Of a stretch of DNA of 54,111 nt, positions 1-8,240 are shown in pieces. A model generated the notes under the pieces. That model was not told where the DNA came from. It saw only the letters and a list, made by a program, of their open reading frames with translations, and did no database searches. Source of the DNA: CAAGNP01 sp045603545. GTDB lineage: Bacteria > Bacteroidota > Bacteroidia > Bacteroidales > UBA932. Position 1 is the stretch's first letter. Every line of letters begins with the position of its first letter. Made by a program: the position numbers and the translations under genes. The stretch is taken from contig JAZUMG010000005.1 of the NCBI GenBank assembly GCA_045603545.1, positions 1-54,111 of the forward strand, read 5' to 3'.

Positions 1-389
1 AAAAAAGCGTGGTCCATCCACTTGTCTTATGAAAGCAGGTTCTGGTAAAACCTTCGGACTAAACAAGCAACGGCCCACGCATCAGGTATATACGACACTC
101 CCTCCACTGGAGAGGTGGATATATGACAGTCTGCGTGAAGAGTCGGCTTATTCCCGTCCTGTAAATTTACCAGATTCGCTTTCAGAGAATGAAGCATTAC
201 ACTCCCAATAATACTGAATATTGCTGACCTTACGGCCTGCATCAGCAAAGTTATGCATTTTATTCAGAATAAAGGATAGTTTTACGACTCTTTTTAAAAC
301 CGTTGCTTCTGCAAAGGAATATAAATAAAAAGGAAATGAGAGGTGTTTATACCACGAAATGAGTACGAAAATCGGATGTTTGGACTGGT
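1..389. other. Left-edge stretch without a convincing gene
   Basis: No confident gene lies here. One forward frame is open from base 2 to the stop at 209-211 (about 69 codons). It could be the 3' end of a gene that begins outside the window, but its translation resembles no family I know. An imperfect palindrome around 108-118 (CTCCA-C-TGGAG) is too short to call. The neighbouring regulator gene on the reverse strand ends at 390 without a visible hairpin terminator. Confidence 0.4.
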
Positions 390-1517
390 TTATCTCTCCT
401 GTAGCCACGCAACAGGGCTTTTCCCCGTCAGTTTCTTAAAAACCAGAAAGAATGTGGAACGGGAGCGGAAGCCGCAATCCGTATAGATGCTGTCTATATT
501 GTAATCTTTGACGTCAAGTTGTAATAACAGGCGCTTTGCCTCTTCGACACGCATCCGGTTGATGAATTCAAAGAAGTTACAGCCCAGACACCCGTTGATG
601 GAACGCGAGAGGGTGCGTTGCGGAATATTTATCTCCTTGGCGAAGATTGCCAACGAAATATCAGGACGCAAGTAGGCTTTAGAATCCTCCAGATATCGGG
701 AAGCACGTTCACAGACCTCCTTCATCTGCCTGTCGTCCATAGCAGGAGTGGCAGAGATTTCCGGTTCATAGGTTTCGGCAGGCTCCTGAATATCTTCGGC
801 AACCTGCCTGATCGGCATCACCGGGTGGGCAATGGAATTATAGACCAGATAGAACATCGCAACGACATTCAGGATCTGGATGAGCCAGGCATCGGTACGA
901 GGCCAGATGGCATAACATGCCATCACGATGACAAACAGTGCAGCAAAGAGATACTCAAAGACCGGAATCCACTCTTTCTGTACCCATTCTGCATCGGAAA
1001 CCGTATCTCTGATGGCTTTTTTCTTCCGATGAAGGAAGCGGAAGATGACCGCGAAGTAAGCCACCATCTGTATGAAAACAATGATCGTATTGATGTCGCC
1101 TATCCAAGTGTCATCACCTGTCATCTCGTGCTGAATGGATGCGATACGCTCCTGAGTAGGAATAGCAAGGCAAAGTCCGAGGCAAAGAAGACCGGGCAGG
1201 AGATGCAGCAGATGAATAGGTTTGAGGCGGAAGTTCAGATCAAAATTCTTCTTGGCAAAGAGCCACAGCAATGGCATCAGCAGCGTATTGACCGAGCAAC
1301 TGATGGGAAACATAAAAAGTGACAGATTGTGCCATCCCAACATTCGGCTCATATTGTAAATATAGACGGGGACATTGGGTAGCACAATAATGGCAGCCGC
1401 ATATCCGCTCTCTCCACGAAAACGGGTAGCGGCAAGCAGTACAGCGGCCATCCCTAATAATATGATGATGCTGGACGAATTGACGGTCAATATAAAATCA
1501 TCGTATCCCATAGACAT
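390..1517 (-). CDS. Membrane-anchored AraC-family transcriptional regulator
   Basis: This 375-residue protein has two parts. Residues 1 to about 230 hold six or seven hydrophobic segments, which indicates a membrane-embedded sensor. Residues about 265-375 form an AraC-type double helix-turn-helix domain, recognisable from the FINRMRVEEAKRLLL stretch and the C-terminal CGFRSRSTFFLVFKKLTGKSP motif. A linker rich in Glu and Pro joins them. Membrane AraC regulators of this layout are common in Bacteroidota and probably sense an envelope or extracellular signal, but the ligand and targets cannot be read from the sequence. The gene stands alone. A TAATTTTG -7 element (reverse strand, 1535-1542) lies just upstream of the start. 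A second in-frame ATG two codons downstream (1511) is an alternative start. Confidence 0.85.
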   Translation of the reverse strand: MSMGYDDFILTVNSSSIIILLGMAAVLLAATRFRGESGYAAAIIVLPNVPVYIYNMSRMLGWHNLSLFMFPISCSVNTLLMPLLWLFAKKNFDLNFRLKPIHLLHLLPGLLCLGLCLAIPTQERIASIQHEMTGDDTWIGDINTIIVFIQMVAYFAVIFRFLHRKKKAIRDTVSDAEWVQKEWIPVFEYLFAALFVIVMACYAIWPRTDAWLIQILNVVAMFYLVYNSIAHPVMPIRQVAEDIQEPAETYEPEISATPAMDDRQMKEVCERASRYLEDSKAYLRPDISLAIFAKEINIPQRTLSRSINGCLGCNFFEFINRMRVEEAKRLLLQLDVKDYNIDSIYTDCGFRSRSTFFLVFKKLTGKSPVAWLQER

Positions 1518-1534
1518 ACCTTTCCATTACGGCA

Positions 1535-1542
1535 CAAAATTA
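1535..1542 (-). promoter_or_regulatory. -7 element of the AraC regulator gene
   Basis: On the reverse strand this reads TAATTTTG, a full match to the Bacteroidota -7 consensus TAnnTTTG, about 18 bases before the start codon. No good TTTG -33 box is found at 19-21 bases upstream. Confidence 0.5.
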
Positions 1543-1685
1543 CCCAAAAATCAGCAAATAGAACTAAATAGCAGCTTGAAAAATCATAAATATAACTATC
1601 TGACTGTCCGGTAACGATATGGGAACTCAACTTGTGCTTAGCAATATTTCGCTTTTTTCTTTGGTATTTATTTTACATTATGACC

Positions 1686-2966
1686 TTACATCACATCCAG
1701 GCCGATATCGCTGCGGAAGTATTTGTCAGTGTAGGTTACTTTTGCCACCTGGGCGAATAGTTTTTCACGTGTAGCGGGGATGGTCTCACCAAGAGCGGTA
1801 ATGGCAAGTACACGCCCTCCGGAAGTGACCACTTTACCATCTTTCACAGATGTACCTGCGTGGAATACAATTGCCTCATTAACGTCGTCAAGACCACAGA
1901 TCTCATACCCCTTGGCATAACCCTCAGGATATCCTCCCGATACCTGCACACAGGTGAGTGCTGTCTTGGGTGAGTGGATCATCTTCTCTGATGCAAGTTC
2001 ACCCTTCGCAGCTGCCTCCAGGTGTCCAAGGAAGTCGCTGTCGATACGTGTCATCACAGCCTCTGTCTCAGGGTCACCCATCCTCACATTGTATTCGATT
2101 ACATATGGGTCACCGCCACAGTTCATAAGACCTATGAAGATGAAACCGCAGTATTTTGCCCCTATCTCAGCCAAACCTTTGATAGTAGGCTTCACTATCC
2201 TCTCCTCCACTTTGGTTCTGAATTCGTCTGTATAGAATGGGACAGGTGACACTGCACCCATACCGCCTGTATTCAAGCCTTTGTCACCCTCACCTATCCT
2301 CTTGTAGTCCTTGGCCTCTGGCAAAAGGAGATAATCCTTACCATCAGTCAGTACGAAACATGATGCCTCAATACCTTTCAGGAATTGTTCAATGACCACT
2401 GTATTTCCAGCGTCACCGAATTTGCCGCTGAACATCTGAGCCAACTCAGACATAGCCTCATCCAAATCATCAATGATAAGAACACCCTTACCGGCAGCCA
2501 AACCATCAGCTTTAAGGACATATGGAGGGGTAAGTCCCTTCATGAATTCACGGGCTTTCTCCTCATCTCCCTTACCGAAAGACTCATATCTGGCTGTAGG
2601 GACACAATTTTTCACCATAAATTCCTTGGCAAAATCTTTCGAGCCCTCAAGGGTTGCTCCCAATTTGTCAGGACCAATAAACATTACTCCCTTAAGTTCC
2701 TCGTCTGCTGCAAAATAATCACAGATACCCTTTACAAGTGGCTCTTCAGGTCCCACAACCACCATATTGATCCCTTTCTCAAGGACCACCTCTTTCACCT
2801 TTGCGAAATCTGTTGCACTTCCTGATATATTTTCAGCCACAGCAGCAGTTCCTGGATTGCCCGGCAGACAATACAATTTGCCGAGTTTGTCACTTTGTGC
2901 GATTTTCCAGGAAAGGGCATGTTCGCGGCCACCTGAGCCAAGAACCAATACATTGATCTTTGTCAT
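1686..2966 (-). CDS. purD: Phosphoribosylamine-glycine ligase (GAR synthetase)
   Basis: This 426-residue cytosolic enzyme joins phosphoribosylamine and glycine with ATP in step two of de novo purine synthesis. The sequence is full length. It starts with the GSGGREHALSWK signature (residues about 10-21) and has an ATP-grasp core containing LKADGLAAGKGV, the NTGGMGA motif near the middle, and the metal-binding EYNVRMGDPETE stretch at about 300. The gene overlaps the upstream polysaccharide deacetylase gene by four bases (ATGA at 2963-2966), so the two are co-transcribed and probably translationally coupled. No purine riboswitch or other pur gene is nearby. Confidence 0.97.
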   Translation of the reverse strand: MTKINVLVLGSGGREHALSWKIAQSDKLGKLYCLPGNPGTAAVAENISGSATDFAKVKEVVLEKGINMVVVGPEEPLVKGICDYFAADEELKGVMFIGPDKLGATLEGSKDFAKEFMVKNCVPTARYESFGKGDEEKAREFMKGLTPPYVLKADGLAAGKGVLIIDDLDEAMSELAQMFSGKFGDAGNTVVIEQFLKGIEASCFVLTDGKDYLLLPEAKDYKRIGEGDKGLNTGGMGAVSPVPFYTDEFRTKVEERIVKPTIKGLAEIGAKYCGFIFIGLMNCGGDPYVIEYNVRMGDPETEAVMTRIDSDFLGHLEAAAKGELASEKMIHSPKTALTCVQVSGGYPEGYAKGYEICGLDDVNEAIVFHAGTSVKDGKVVTSGGRVLAITALGETIPATREKLFAQVAKVTYTDKYFRSDIGLDVM

Positions 2967-3574
2967 AATATTATAGATTTACATTTTAAATTCTTTTTAT
3001 ACACCTCATCAAGAATCCATGGCAGCGCACTCTCCACCCTTCCAAAACACTTCACCGAATCGTGCATCACAGCTATCTCTCCGGAGGCTATATGTGGGAT
3101 TACATTCATTGCACACTGTCTGGGAGACAGGGACCTGTTGTAGTCACGTGCCAGAATACTCCACATCACATTTTTATACTTCTCGCTCACAAGCCTCTCC
3201 TGAAGCCTTGTAATCCTGAAATATGGCGGTCTGAAGAGATTTGACTCTATCAGGTCTGCCGCAGTATCGACATCTATAACATAGTCTGTAGCCGGCATCC
3301 CCCACCCTTTCTGATGGCTGTATGTATGGTTTCCCACACCATGTCCCCTCCTGATAACCTCCTGATATATATCAGGATACATCTCTACATTTTTTCCCAG
3401 ACAGAAGAAAGTGGCCTTGGCACCATATTCGTCAAGCCTGTCAAGCACCCAGGGGGTCACATCGGGTGTAGGTCCATCATCGAATGTCAAAAAGAAACTC
3501 TCTCCATCAGAAGGGAACCTCCAGATGAAAGAGGGGTAGATTTTTTTCAACAGCACAGGTGGTCTGAACAACAT
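2963..3574 (-). CDS. Polysaccharide deacetylase family protein (NodB domain)
   Basis: This 203-residue protein is almost entirely a NodB homology domain (carbohydrate esterase family 4), which removes N- or O-acetyl groups from sugars in a metal-dependent way. Motif 1 is TFDDGP at 30-35 (D32 base, D33 metal ligand). Motif 2 is GNHTYSH at 81-87 (H83 and H87 as ligands). Motif 3 is RPPYFR at 115-120, and a late MHDS is at 170-173. No signal peptide is evident, so its location and whether it acts on peptidoglycan or another glycan are unclear. It overlaps purD by four bases, a pairing without an obvious metabolic link. It is divergent from the DUF4296 gene, and the two share a 67-base promoter region. 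Confidence 0.88.
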   Translation of the reverse strand: MLFRPPVLLKKIYPSFIWRFPSDGESFFLTFDDGPTPDVTPWVLDRLDEYGAKATFFCLGKNVEMYPDIYQEVIRRGHGVGNHTYSHQKGWGMPATDYVIDVDTAADLIESNLFRPPYFRITRLQERLVSEKYKNVMWSILARDYNRSLSPRQCAMNVIPHIASGEIAVMHDSVKCFGRVESALPWILDEVYKKNLKCKSIIL

Positions 3575-3589
3575 TTCTCTTCAATTGTG

Positions 3590-3621
3590 ATTGGCAAAAA
3601 TACGAATAAAAATTAACTTTG
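3590..3621 (+). promoter_or_regulatory. Promoter of the DUF4296-to-outer-membrane-protein run
   Basis: ATTG at 3590-3593 (three of four matches to the TTTG -33 box) is followed 20 bases later by TAACTTTG at 3614-3621, a full match to TAnnTTTG. The predicted transcript start lies about 15 bases before the ATG at 3642. This supports 3642 as the true start of the first gene. Confidence 0.65.
3595..3602 (-). promoter_or_regulatory. -7 element of the polysaccharide deacetylase-purD pair
   Basis: The reverse strand reads TATTTTTG (full TAnnTTTG match) about 20 bases before the deacetylase start. It lies inside the spacer of the forward promoter at 3590-3621, so the two divergent promoters overlap physically. 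Confidence 0.5.
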
Positions 3622-3641
3622 CGGTACCAAGACCTATTGTA

Positions 3642-4385
3642 ATGAAAAGAACATTGTATATACTCCTGATATCTGTCGTTTTTGTTGTCGCCTGCACACC
3701 TAATGACATCATCCCCAGAGGAAAAATGGCCGACATCTATTACGACTTCTATATGGCAGACAGATACCTGGAGTCGATGAGCCAGTTAAAGCTCGGAGAC
3801 AGTGTTCAGATCTATATCCCCATCATAGAGAAACACGGCTACACCTTTGACGAATACAAGGCCACAGTAGACTACTACCTCCACAAACCTGAGGAGCTCA
3901 CCAAAATATTCAAGTTGACAGAGGCAAAAGTGAAGCAGAGGAGGGATTATCTGGAGAACATTATCTCTCAGACCAAAGAGAAAAACAAAAGGTGGAAACT
4001 TCTTGACTCTCTTGACATCTATGGAGACGACAATTTCAAAGGGAACGGACACTACAGGGCACTGAGAGCCCTCTTCTTCAAGCCCGACACACTGGAGGTA
4101 ACATCTCCCACAGTAGATTCCACCATTTTGAACCATATCAGTTCGGCATATTTCCTGTATGATTCCATCCCCGGGTTGTACGACCGTATACCACTGGTAA
4201 AAATTAAAGAGGAGCGAAAGGATACAATAAAATTGGTTCAGGGGATCAAAAATGTACACATAAAGAAAGAAGAGGCAAAAATTCTGGAGAGGCAGGTTCC
4301 CCCACCCACAGAAGAGACTGACGAGGAGGAGGAGAGGCTTAATTCCAGATTAAAAAGATTTACTAATGACAGATCAGATGAGTAA
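3642..4385 (+). CDS. DUF4296 domain lipoprotein
   Basis: This 247-residue protein has a lipoprotein signal peptide with VVAC at residues 15-18 (Cys18 lipidated), so it should sit in an envelope membrane. Residues about 25-110 match the DUF4296 pattern known from Bacteroidota: a helical region starting GKMADIYYDFYMADRYLES followed by the HGYTFDEYKATVDYYL stretch. The C-terminal 30 residues are strongly acidic and probably disordered. The function of the family is not known to me. The start was set at 3642 because the promoter -7 element lies just before it and the lipoprotein signal begins exactly there. The last 20 bases overlap the start of the amidohydrolase gene. Confidence 0.8.
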   Translation: MKRTLYILLISVVFVVACTPNDIIPRGKMADIYYDFYMADRYLESMSQLKLGDSVQIYIPIIEKHGYTFDEYKATVDYYLHKPEELTKIFKLTEAKVKQRRDYLENIISQTKEKNKRWKLLDSLDIYGDDNFKGNGHYRALRALFFKPDTLEVTSPTVDSTILNHISSAYFLYDSIPGLYDRIPLVKIKEERKDTIKLVQGIKNVHIKKEEAKILERQVPPPTEETDEEEERLNSRLKRFTNDRSDE

Positions 4386-5571
4386 AAGGAGAATAGCAGC
4401 AAATTATGTTTTCCCTATCGTGGGAGAACCCATCAAAAACGGATATGTCGATTTTGATGAACAGGGACGCGTCCTTGCCGTAGGACAACTTGAAGGTGAG
4501 ACAGAGAGCACCGAGTTCTATAATGGGATTCTGTGTCCAGGCTTCACCAATGCCCACTGCCACATAGAACTCTCCCACCTGAAAGACAAATTCGAGGAGA
4601 AAACCGGGATGTCCGGATTCATCAACCAGATCAATGCCCTTCGCGACTCGGCCCCCAAGGAGGAGCGCATTGCACTCATTAAGGAACAATTCGACAAGCT
4701 CTATGCAGAAGGTGTCACCGCCATGGCTGACATCTCGAACTGCGATGAGAGCTTTGAAGCGAAGGCCAACACCCCAATGTACACCCGCACATATCTGGAG
4801 GTATTCGGAGCATTCCCTGAGGAGGCAGAGGAGGTTATTGAAGGGGTAAAAAGTTTGAATGCCAAGGCAAAGGCAATGGGTCTGGATGCTGCCCCCACTC
4901 CACACTCACCCTACACCATGAGCACACGTCTGCTCCAGATGTCTGCTGCCGAGGGGCTGAAGGAGGGTTTTATCTCATACCACAATCAGGAATCGCAGGA
5001 GGAGGAAGATCTCCTCATAAGCGGCACCGGGGCCCTCGCAGAGAACTACAAAGGGCGCAATATGCCTACCCCACCGGTAACTGGCAAGCCTGCATTGCTA
5101 TACTTTATCAACAGCCTCAAAGAGGTGCACCCGGAACCATTTACCGAGAGTATCCTCCTTATCCATAACACCGCTACCAATGAAGAATCAATAGATGCGG
5201 CACTCAGCACTTTCCAGAATGTCACCTGGGTCACCTGTCCTCTCTCAAATCTCTTCATCCACGACACCCTGGCACCATTTGACCTTCTACGCTCAAAAGG
5301 GGTAAGGATAGCAATCGGAACAGACAGCCTCTCATCCAACCACATCCTATCGATGGCGCGCGAGATAGAGTGCATCCAGAGCCATCACCCGGAGATTCCA
5401 CTCACAGAAATTCTCCAGTGGGCATGCCTCAACGGTGCTATTGCTCTTGGCAAAGGTGATATCTACGGCTCATTCGAGGTGGGAAAATGCCCTGGAGCTG
5501 TCCTTATCGACAATATTGACTGGAAAAATTTTACACTAACTGACAAAAGCACAGCAAAACGCATTTTATAA
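4366..5571 (+). CDS. Amidohydrolase-family metal-dependent deaminase/hydrolase
   Basis: This 401-residue TIM-barrel enzyme belongs to the amidohydrolase superfamily branch that includes chlorohydrolases, guanine deaminase and S-adenosylhomocysteine or aminofutalosine deaminases. The metal and catalytic residues are visible: H64 and H66 in GFTNAHCHIELSH, H206 and E209 in SYHNQES, H267 in LLIHNT, and D320 in IGTDSLSSN. The pattern PHSPYTMS at about 179-186 is typical of the deaminase branch. The substrate is therefore probably an aminated heterocycle or nucleoside, but it cannot be named from sequence. The gene overlaps the DUF4296 gene by 20 bases and is followed two bases later by the radical SAM gene. 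An in-frame ATG at 4378 is an alternative start with less overlap. Confidence 0.85.
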   Translation: MTDQMSKRRIAANYVFPIVGEPIKNGYVDFDEQGRVLAVGQLEGETESTEFYNGILCPGFTNAHCHIELSHLKDKFEEKTGMSGFINQINALRDSAPKEERIALIKEQFDKLYAEGVTAMADISNCDESFEAKANTPMYTRTYLEVFGAFPEEAEEVIEGVKSLNAKAKAMGLDAAPTPHSPYTMSTRLLQMSAAEGLKEGFISYHNQESQEEEDLLISGTGALAENYKGRNMPTPPVTGKPALLYFINSLKEVHPEPFTESILLIHNTATNEESIDAALSTFQNVTWVTCPLSNLFIHDTLAPFDLLRSKGVRIAIGTDSLSSNHILSMAREIECIQSHHPEIPLTEILQWACLNGAIALGKGDIYGSFEVGKCPGAVLIDNIDWKNFTLTDKSTAKRIL

Positions 5572-5573
5572 TT

Positions 5574-6350
5574 ATGTCAACTATACTTTTCAACGATATA
5601 ATATTCGGGCCCATCAAGAGCCGCCGCCTGGGGAACTCACTGGGTGTAAATCTTTTACCACGCTATGGCAAATGGTGCAGCTTTGACTGCATCTACTGCG
5701 AGTGCGGATGGAACAAGGATGGGAAAGCCGACACCAAACTTCCCACCAGAGAGGAGGTTTTTGAGGCAATGGAGGCCAAAATGGAGGCCCTTAGCCAAGA
5801 GGGGACCGAGGTAAATACCATCACATTCTCAGGCAATGGTGAGCCCACACTTCACCCCCATTTCCCCGAAATTATAGACTTCACACTCCGGATGAGGGAC
5901 AAATACTTCCCATCAGCAGTAGTTTCTGTACTGTCCAATGCCACTCAGATAGTCAAGGAGGAGGTGCGCAACGCCCTTATGAAGGTGGATAACCCTATAC
6001 TGAAACTCGATGGGGCCACAGATGAGTTCGTACAGAAAATCGACCGTCCCAGCAAAGGGTACACGGTAGCACATATTATAGAGAATCTGAAACATTTCAA
6101 TGGCAATTTCATCCTCCAGACCATGTTCCTCCGTGGAGAGGTAGATGGCGAGACCATAGACTGCACAAATCCGGAGGAGGTGAGCAGATGGGTAGAGATG
6201 GCCATCTCGCTCAATCCACGTGAAGTGATGATGTACACACTTGACAGGGAGACACCTGCCCAGAACCTCTCCAAGGTAACTGCTGCAGAGATGGAACAGA
6301 TCGCAAAGCCTCTCATCGAAAGGGGTATTAAAGTTCAAATCAGAGGTTAA
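5574..6350 (+). CDS. Radical SAM protein, COG0731-like
   Basis: This 258-residue cytosolic enzyme has a [4Fe-4S]-binding C-x3-C-x2-C motif at C35, C39 and C42 (WCSFDCIYC), the hallmark of radical S-adenosylmethionine enzymes. It continues with the GNGEP motif (TFSGNGEPTLHPHF, about residues 84-97) that binds SAM. The N-terminal FGPIKSRRLGNSLGVNLLP stretch is characteristic of the COG0731 group, whose best-known members make wyosine in tRNA. Bacterial members of this group generally have no defined substrate. No accessory Fe-S domain follows. The tight spacing to the amidohydrolase gene (two bases) and to dtd (seven bases) puts it in one transcript with them. Confidence 0.85.
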   Translation: MSTILFNDIIFGPIKSRRLGNSLGVNLLPRYGKWCSFDCIYCECGWNKDGKADTKLPTREEVFEAMEAKMEALSQEGTEVNTITFSGNGEPTLHPHFPEIIDFTLRMRDKYFPSAVVSVLSNATQIVKEEVRNALMKVDNPILKLDGATDEFVQKIDRPSKGYTVAHIIENLKHFNGNFILQTMFLRGEVDGETIDCTNPEEVSRWVEMAISLNPREVMMYTLDRETPAQNLSKVTAAEMEQIAKPLIERGIKVQIRG

Positions 6351-6357
6351 GAGAGAG

Positions 6358-6810
6358 ATGAAAGTTGTTATTCAAAGAGTTACCGAATCTTCGGTAGAGA
6401 TTGAAGGGAAAATCCATGGCGCCATCGGTCCCGGCATGATGATCCTGGTAGGGATTGAAGCAGAGGACAATATGGAGGACATAGAGTGGCTCACCTCCAA
6501 AATAGTAAACCTTAGAATCTTCGATGACGAGAATGGGGTTATGAACCGCTCTATCAAGGATGTCGGTGGAGATATATTGGTAATAAGCCAGTTCACCCTG
6601 CACGCCTCTACAAAAAAAGGGAACCGTCCATCATACATAAAAGCCGCCAGACCTGAAATATCTGTCCCCCTTTATGAGGATTTTAAAAAAATACTGGCCC
6701 GCGATTTGGGCAAAGATATCCAATGTGGTATCTTTGGTGCAGAGATGAAAGTCTCCCTTATCAACGATGGGCCGGTAACCATCATTATTGACACAAAAAA
6801 CAGAGTATAA
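6358..6810 (+). CDS. dtd: D-aminoacyl-tRNA deacylase
   Basis: This 150-residue homodimeric enzyme removes D-amino acids (and glycine from mischarged tRNA-Ala) from tRNA, so it proofreads chirality in translation. Both family motifs are intact: SQFTL at 77-81 and NDGPVT at 136-141, and the length is standard. The start at 6358 is preceded by GAGAGAG, a weak purine-rich site. The gene is followed by deoC after four bases. Confidence 0.96.
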   Translation: MKVVIQRVTESSVEIEGKIHGAIGPGMMILVGIEAEDNMEDIEWLTSKIVNLRIFDDENGVMNRSIKDVGGDILVISQFTLHASTKKGNRPSYIKAARPEISVPLYEDFKKILARDLGKDIQCGIFGAEMKVSLINDGPVTIIIDTKNRV

Positions 6811-6814
6811 CAAT

Positions 6815-7684
6815 ATGAAAGAAACACTATCAAAATACGGCTACACACTTACAGACAGTGACATACAGAATATAATCGGATCTGTAAAAGCAAATCTTGC
6901 AAAATGGCAGACCAAAGAGGTATATTCAGACTGTCTGGGTATGGTGGACCTTACCACACTTAATGGTACAGACACCCATTCAAAAGTAAAGGCTTTCACA
7001 GAAAAGGTAAACAAGGCAAAAGAGCACTATCCTGACGCGCCCTACCCTGCTTCAATATGTGTATATCCAAATTTCAGCAAGACCATAAAAGATATCCTCA
7101 CAGCTGAGGGTGTGCATATCACAGTCGTATCAGGCTGCTTCCCTGCATCACAGAGCTATCTGGAGGTAAAACTCCTTGAGAGCAAAATGGCTGTAGAGAA
7201 CGGGGCCAATGAAGTGGATATTGTACTTGCACACAATGCATTCCTCGATGGAAACTACGCAGAGTGCTCACGCGAGATTTCAGAGATCAAAAAGACTATC
7301 GGCGATGCACATCTTAAAGTGATCCTTGAATCTGGCTCACTACCTACATCTGAGGATATTGCCAAAGCATCATTCCTGTCAATGGAAGCCGGTGCTGACT
7401 TTATAAAGACATCTACAGGCAAGACCTCCCCTGCCGCTACTCCAGAAGCAGCAGTAGTGATGTGCGAGTGCATCAAACTTTACTATAAAGCTACAGGCCG
7501 CAAAATCGGTTTCAAGCCTGCCGGAGGCATCGTAACAGCTGAAGATGCTGCCCTTTTCTATGGCATAGTGGATACAATCCTTGGCGAGGAGTGGCTCAAC
7601 AAAGAACTCTTCCGCTTCGGAGCAAGCCGTATGGCCAACAACCTCCTCACAGAAATTGAAAATAAAGAAGTAAAATATTACTAA
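6815..7684 (+). CDS. deoC: Deoxyribose-phosphate aldolase
   Basis: This 289-residue class I aldolase cleaves 2-deoxyribose 5-phosphate to glyceraldehyde 3-phosphate and acetaldehyde, in deoxynucleoside salvage. The Schiff-base lysine is K198 (DFIKTSTGK), with the partner lysine K234 in FKPAGGI and the catalytic Asp in the NEVDIVL stretch (D135). The protein is longer than many bacterial DeoC proteins (about 220-260 residues), with extra residues at the N terminus. The start at 6815 sits four bases after the dtd stop. An upstream in-frame start at 6788 would overlap dtd and is less likely. Confidence 0.95.
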   Translation: MKETLSKYGYTLTDSDIQNIIGSVKANLAKWQTKEVYSDCLGMVDLTTLNGTDTHSKVKAFTEKVNKAKEHYPDAPYPASICVYPNFSKTIKDILTAEGVHITVVSGCFPASQSYLEVKLLESKMAVENGANEVDIVLAHNAFLDGNYAECSREISEIKKTIGDAHLKVILESGSLPTSEDIAKASFLSMEAGADFIKTSTGKTSPAATPEAAVVMCECIKLYYKATGRKIGFKPAGGIVTAEDAALFYGIVDTILGEEWLNKELFRFGASRMANNLLTEIENKEVKYY

Positions 7685-7706
7685 TACCCTAATTAACAGT
7701 TACAAA

Positions 7707-8165
7707 ATGAAAAAAATTATTGCCATTATCGCTGCACTTGTAGTCAGCGTATCAGCATTCGCTCAGAACTATCAGAGCGCAGTAGGTTTGAAAATCGGTT
7801 ACGATGTGGCTTTGACCTACAAAACTCATGTAAGCTCATCAAACGCTTTGGATCTTGGTGTTAACCTAAGCGGTCTTTTCGGCCCTAACGGTCTTGGTGT
7901 ATTGGTTAACGGTTTCTATACTTGGGAAAAACCTCTTGGCGCAGTCAGCGGTCTTTCTTGGTATGTAGGTCCTGGTGCATTCGTAGGTCTTCACATCGGA
8001 GATCCACTTGCATTCAGCGCATCCATCAACGCTATCCTCGGTCTTGAGTACAAATTTGCAGGTGCACCTGTAGCACTCTCTATCGACTGGACACCTGGTC
8101 TTAACCTTACAGGTATCGCCTTCTCTTGGCACGGTGGCGGTCTTGGCGTCAAATACACTTTCTAA
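7707..8165 (+). CDS. Small outer-membrane beta-barrel-like protein
   Basis: This 152-residue protein has a clear signal peptide cleaved after SVSAFA (between residues 19 and 20). The mature part alternates small, polar and aromatic residues in strands of about ten, is rich in Gly, and ends in YTF, a C-terminal Phe typical of substrates of the barrel assembly machine. It is therefore probably a small eight-stranded outer-membrane protein. Codon use is more biased toward common codons (GGT, CTT, GCA) than in its neighbours, which suggests high expression. It is the last gene of the forward run and is followed by a strong terminator at 8204-8240. The function is unknown. Confidence 0.75.
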   Translation: MKKIIAIIAALVVSVSAFAQNYQSAVGLKIGYDVALTYKTHVSSSNALDLGVNLSGLFGPNGLGVLVNGFYTWEKPLGAVSGLSWYVGPGAFVGLHIGDPLAFSASINAILGLEYKFAGAPVALSIDWTPGLNLTGIAFSWHGGGLGVKYTF

Positions 8166-8203
8166 TCAGACATACAGTCATTCCCGGCTTTACCGGAAAT
8201 CTC

Positions 8204-8240
8204 AAAAAGAGAGGCGATCCAAAAGGTCGCCTCTCTTTTT
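8204..8240. terminator. Bidirectional hairpin terminator between the outer-membrane protein gene and pheT
   Basis: A 14-base perfect stem (AAAAAGAGAGGCGA at 204-217 pairs with TCGCCTCTCTTTTT at 227-240, offset 8000) encloses a 9-base loop. It is flanked by A and T runs, so it can end transcription from both sides. The pheT stop codon (8240-8242) overlaps its edge. Confidence 0.9.
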
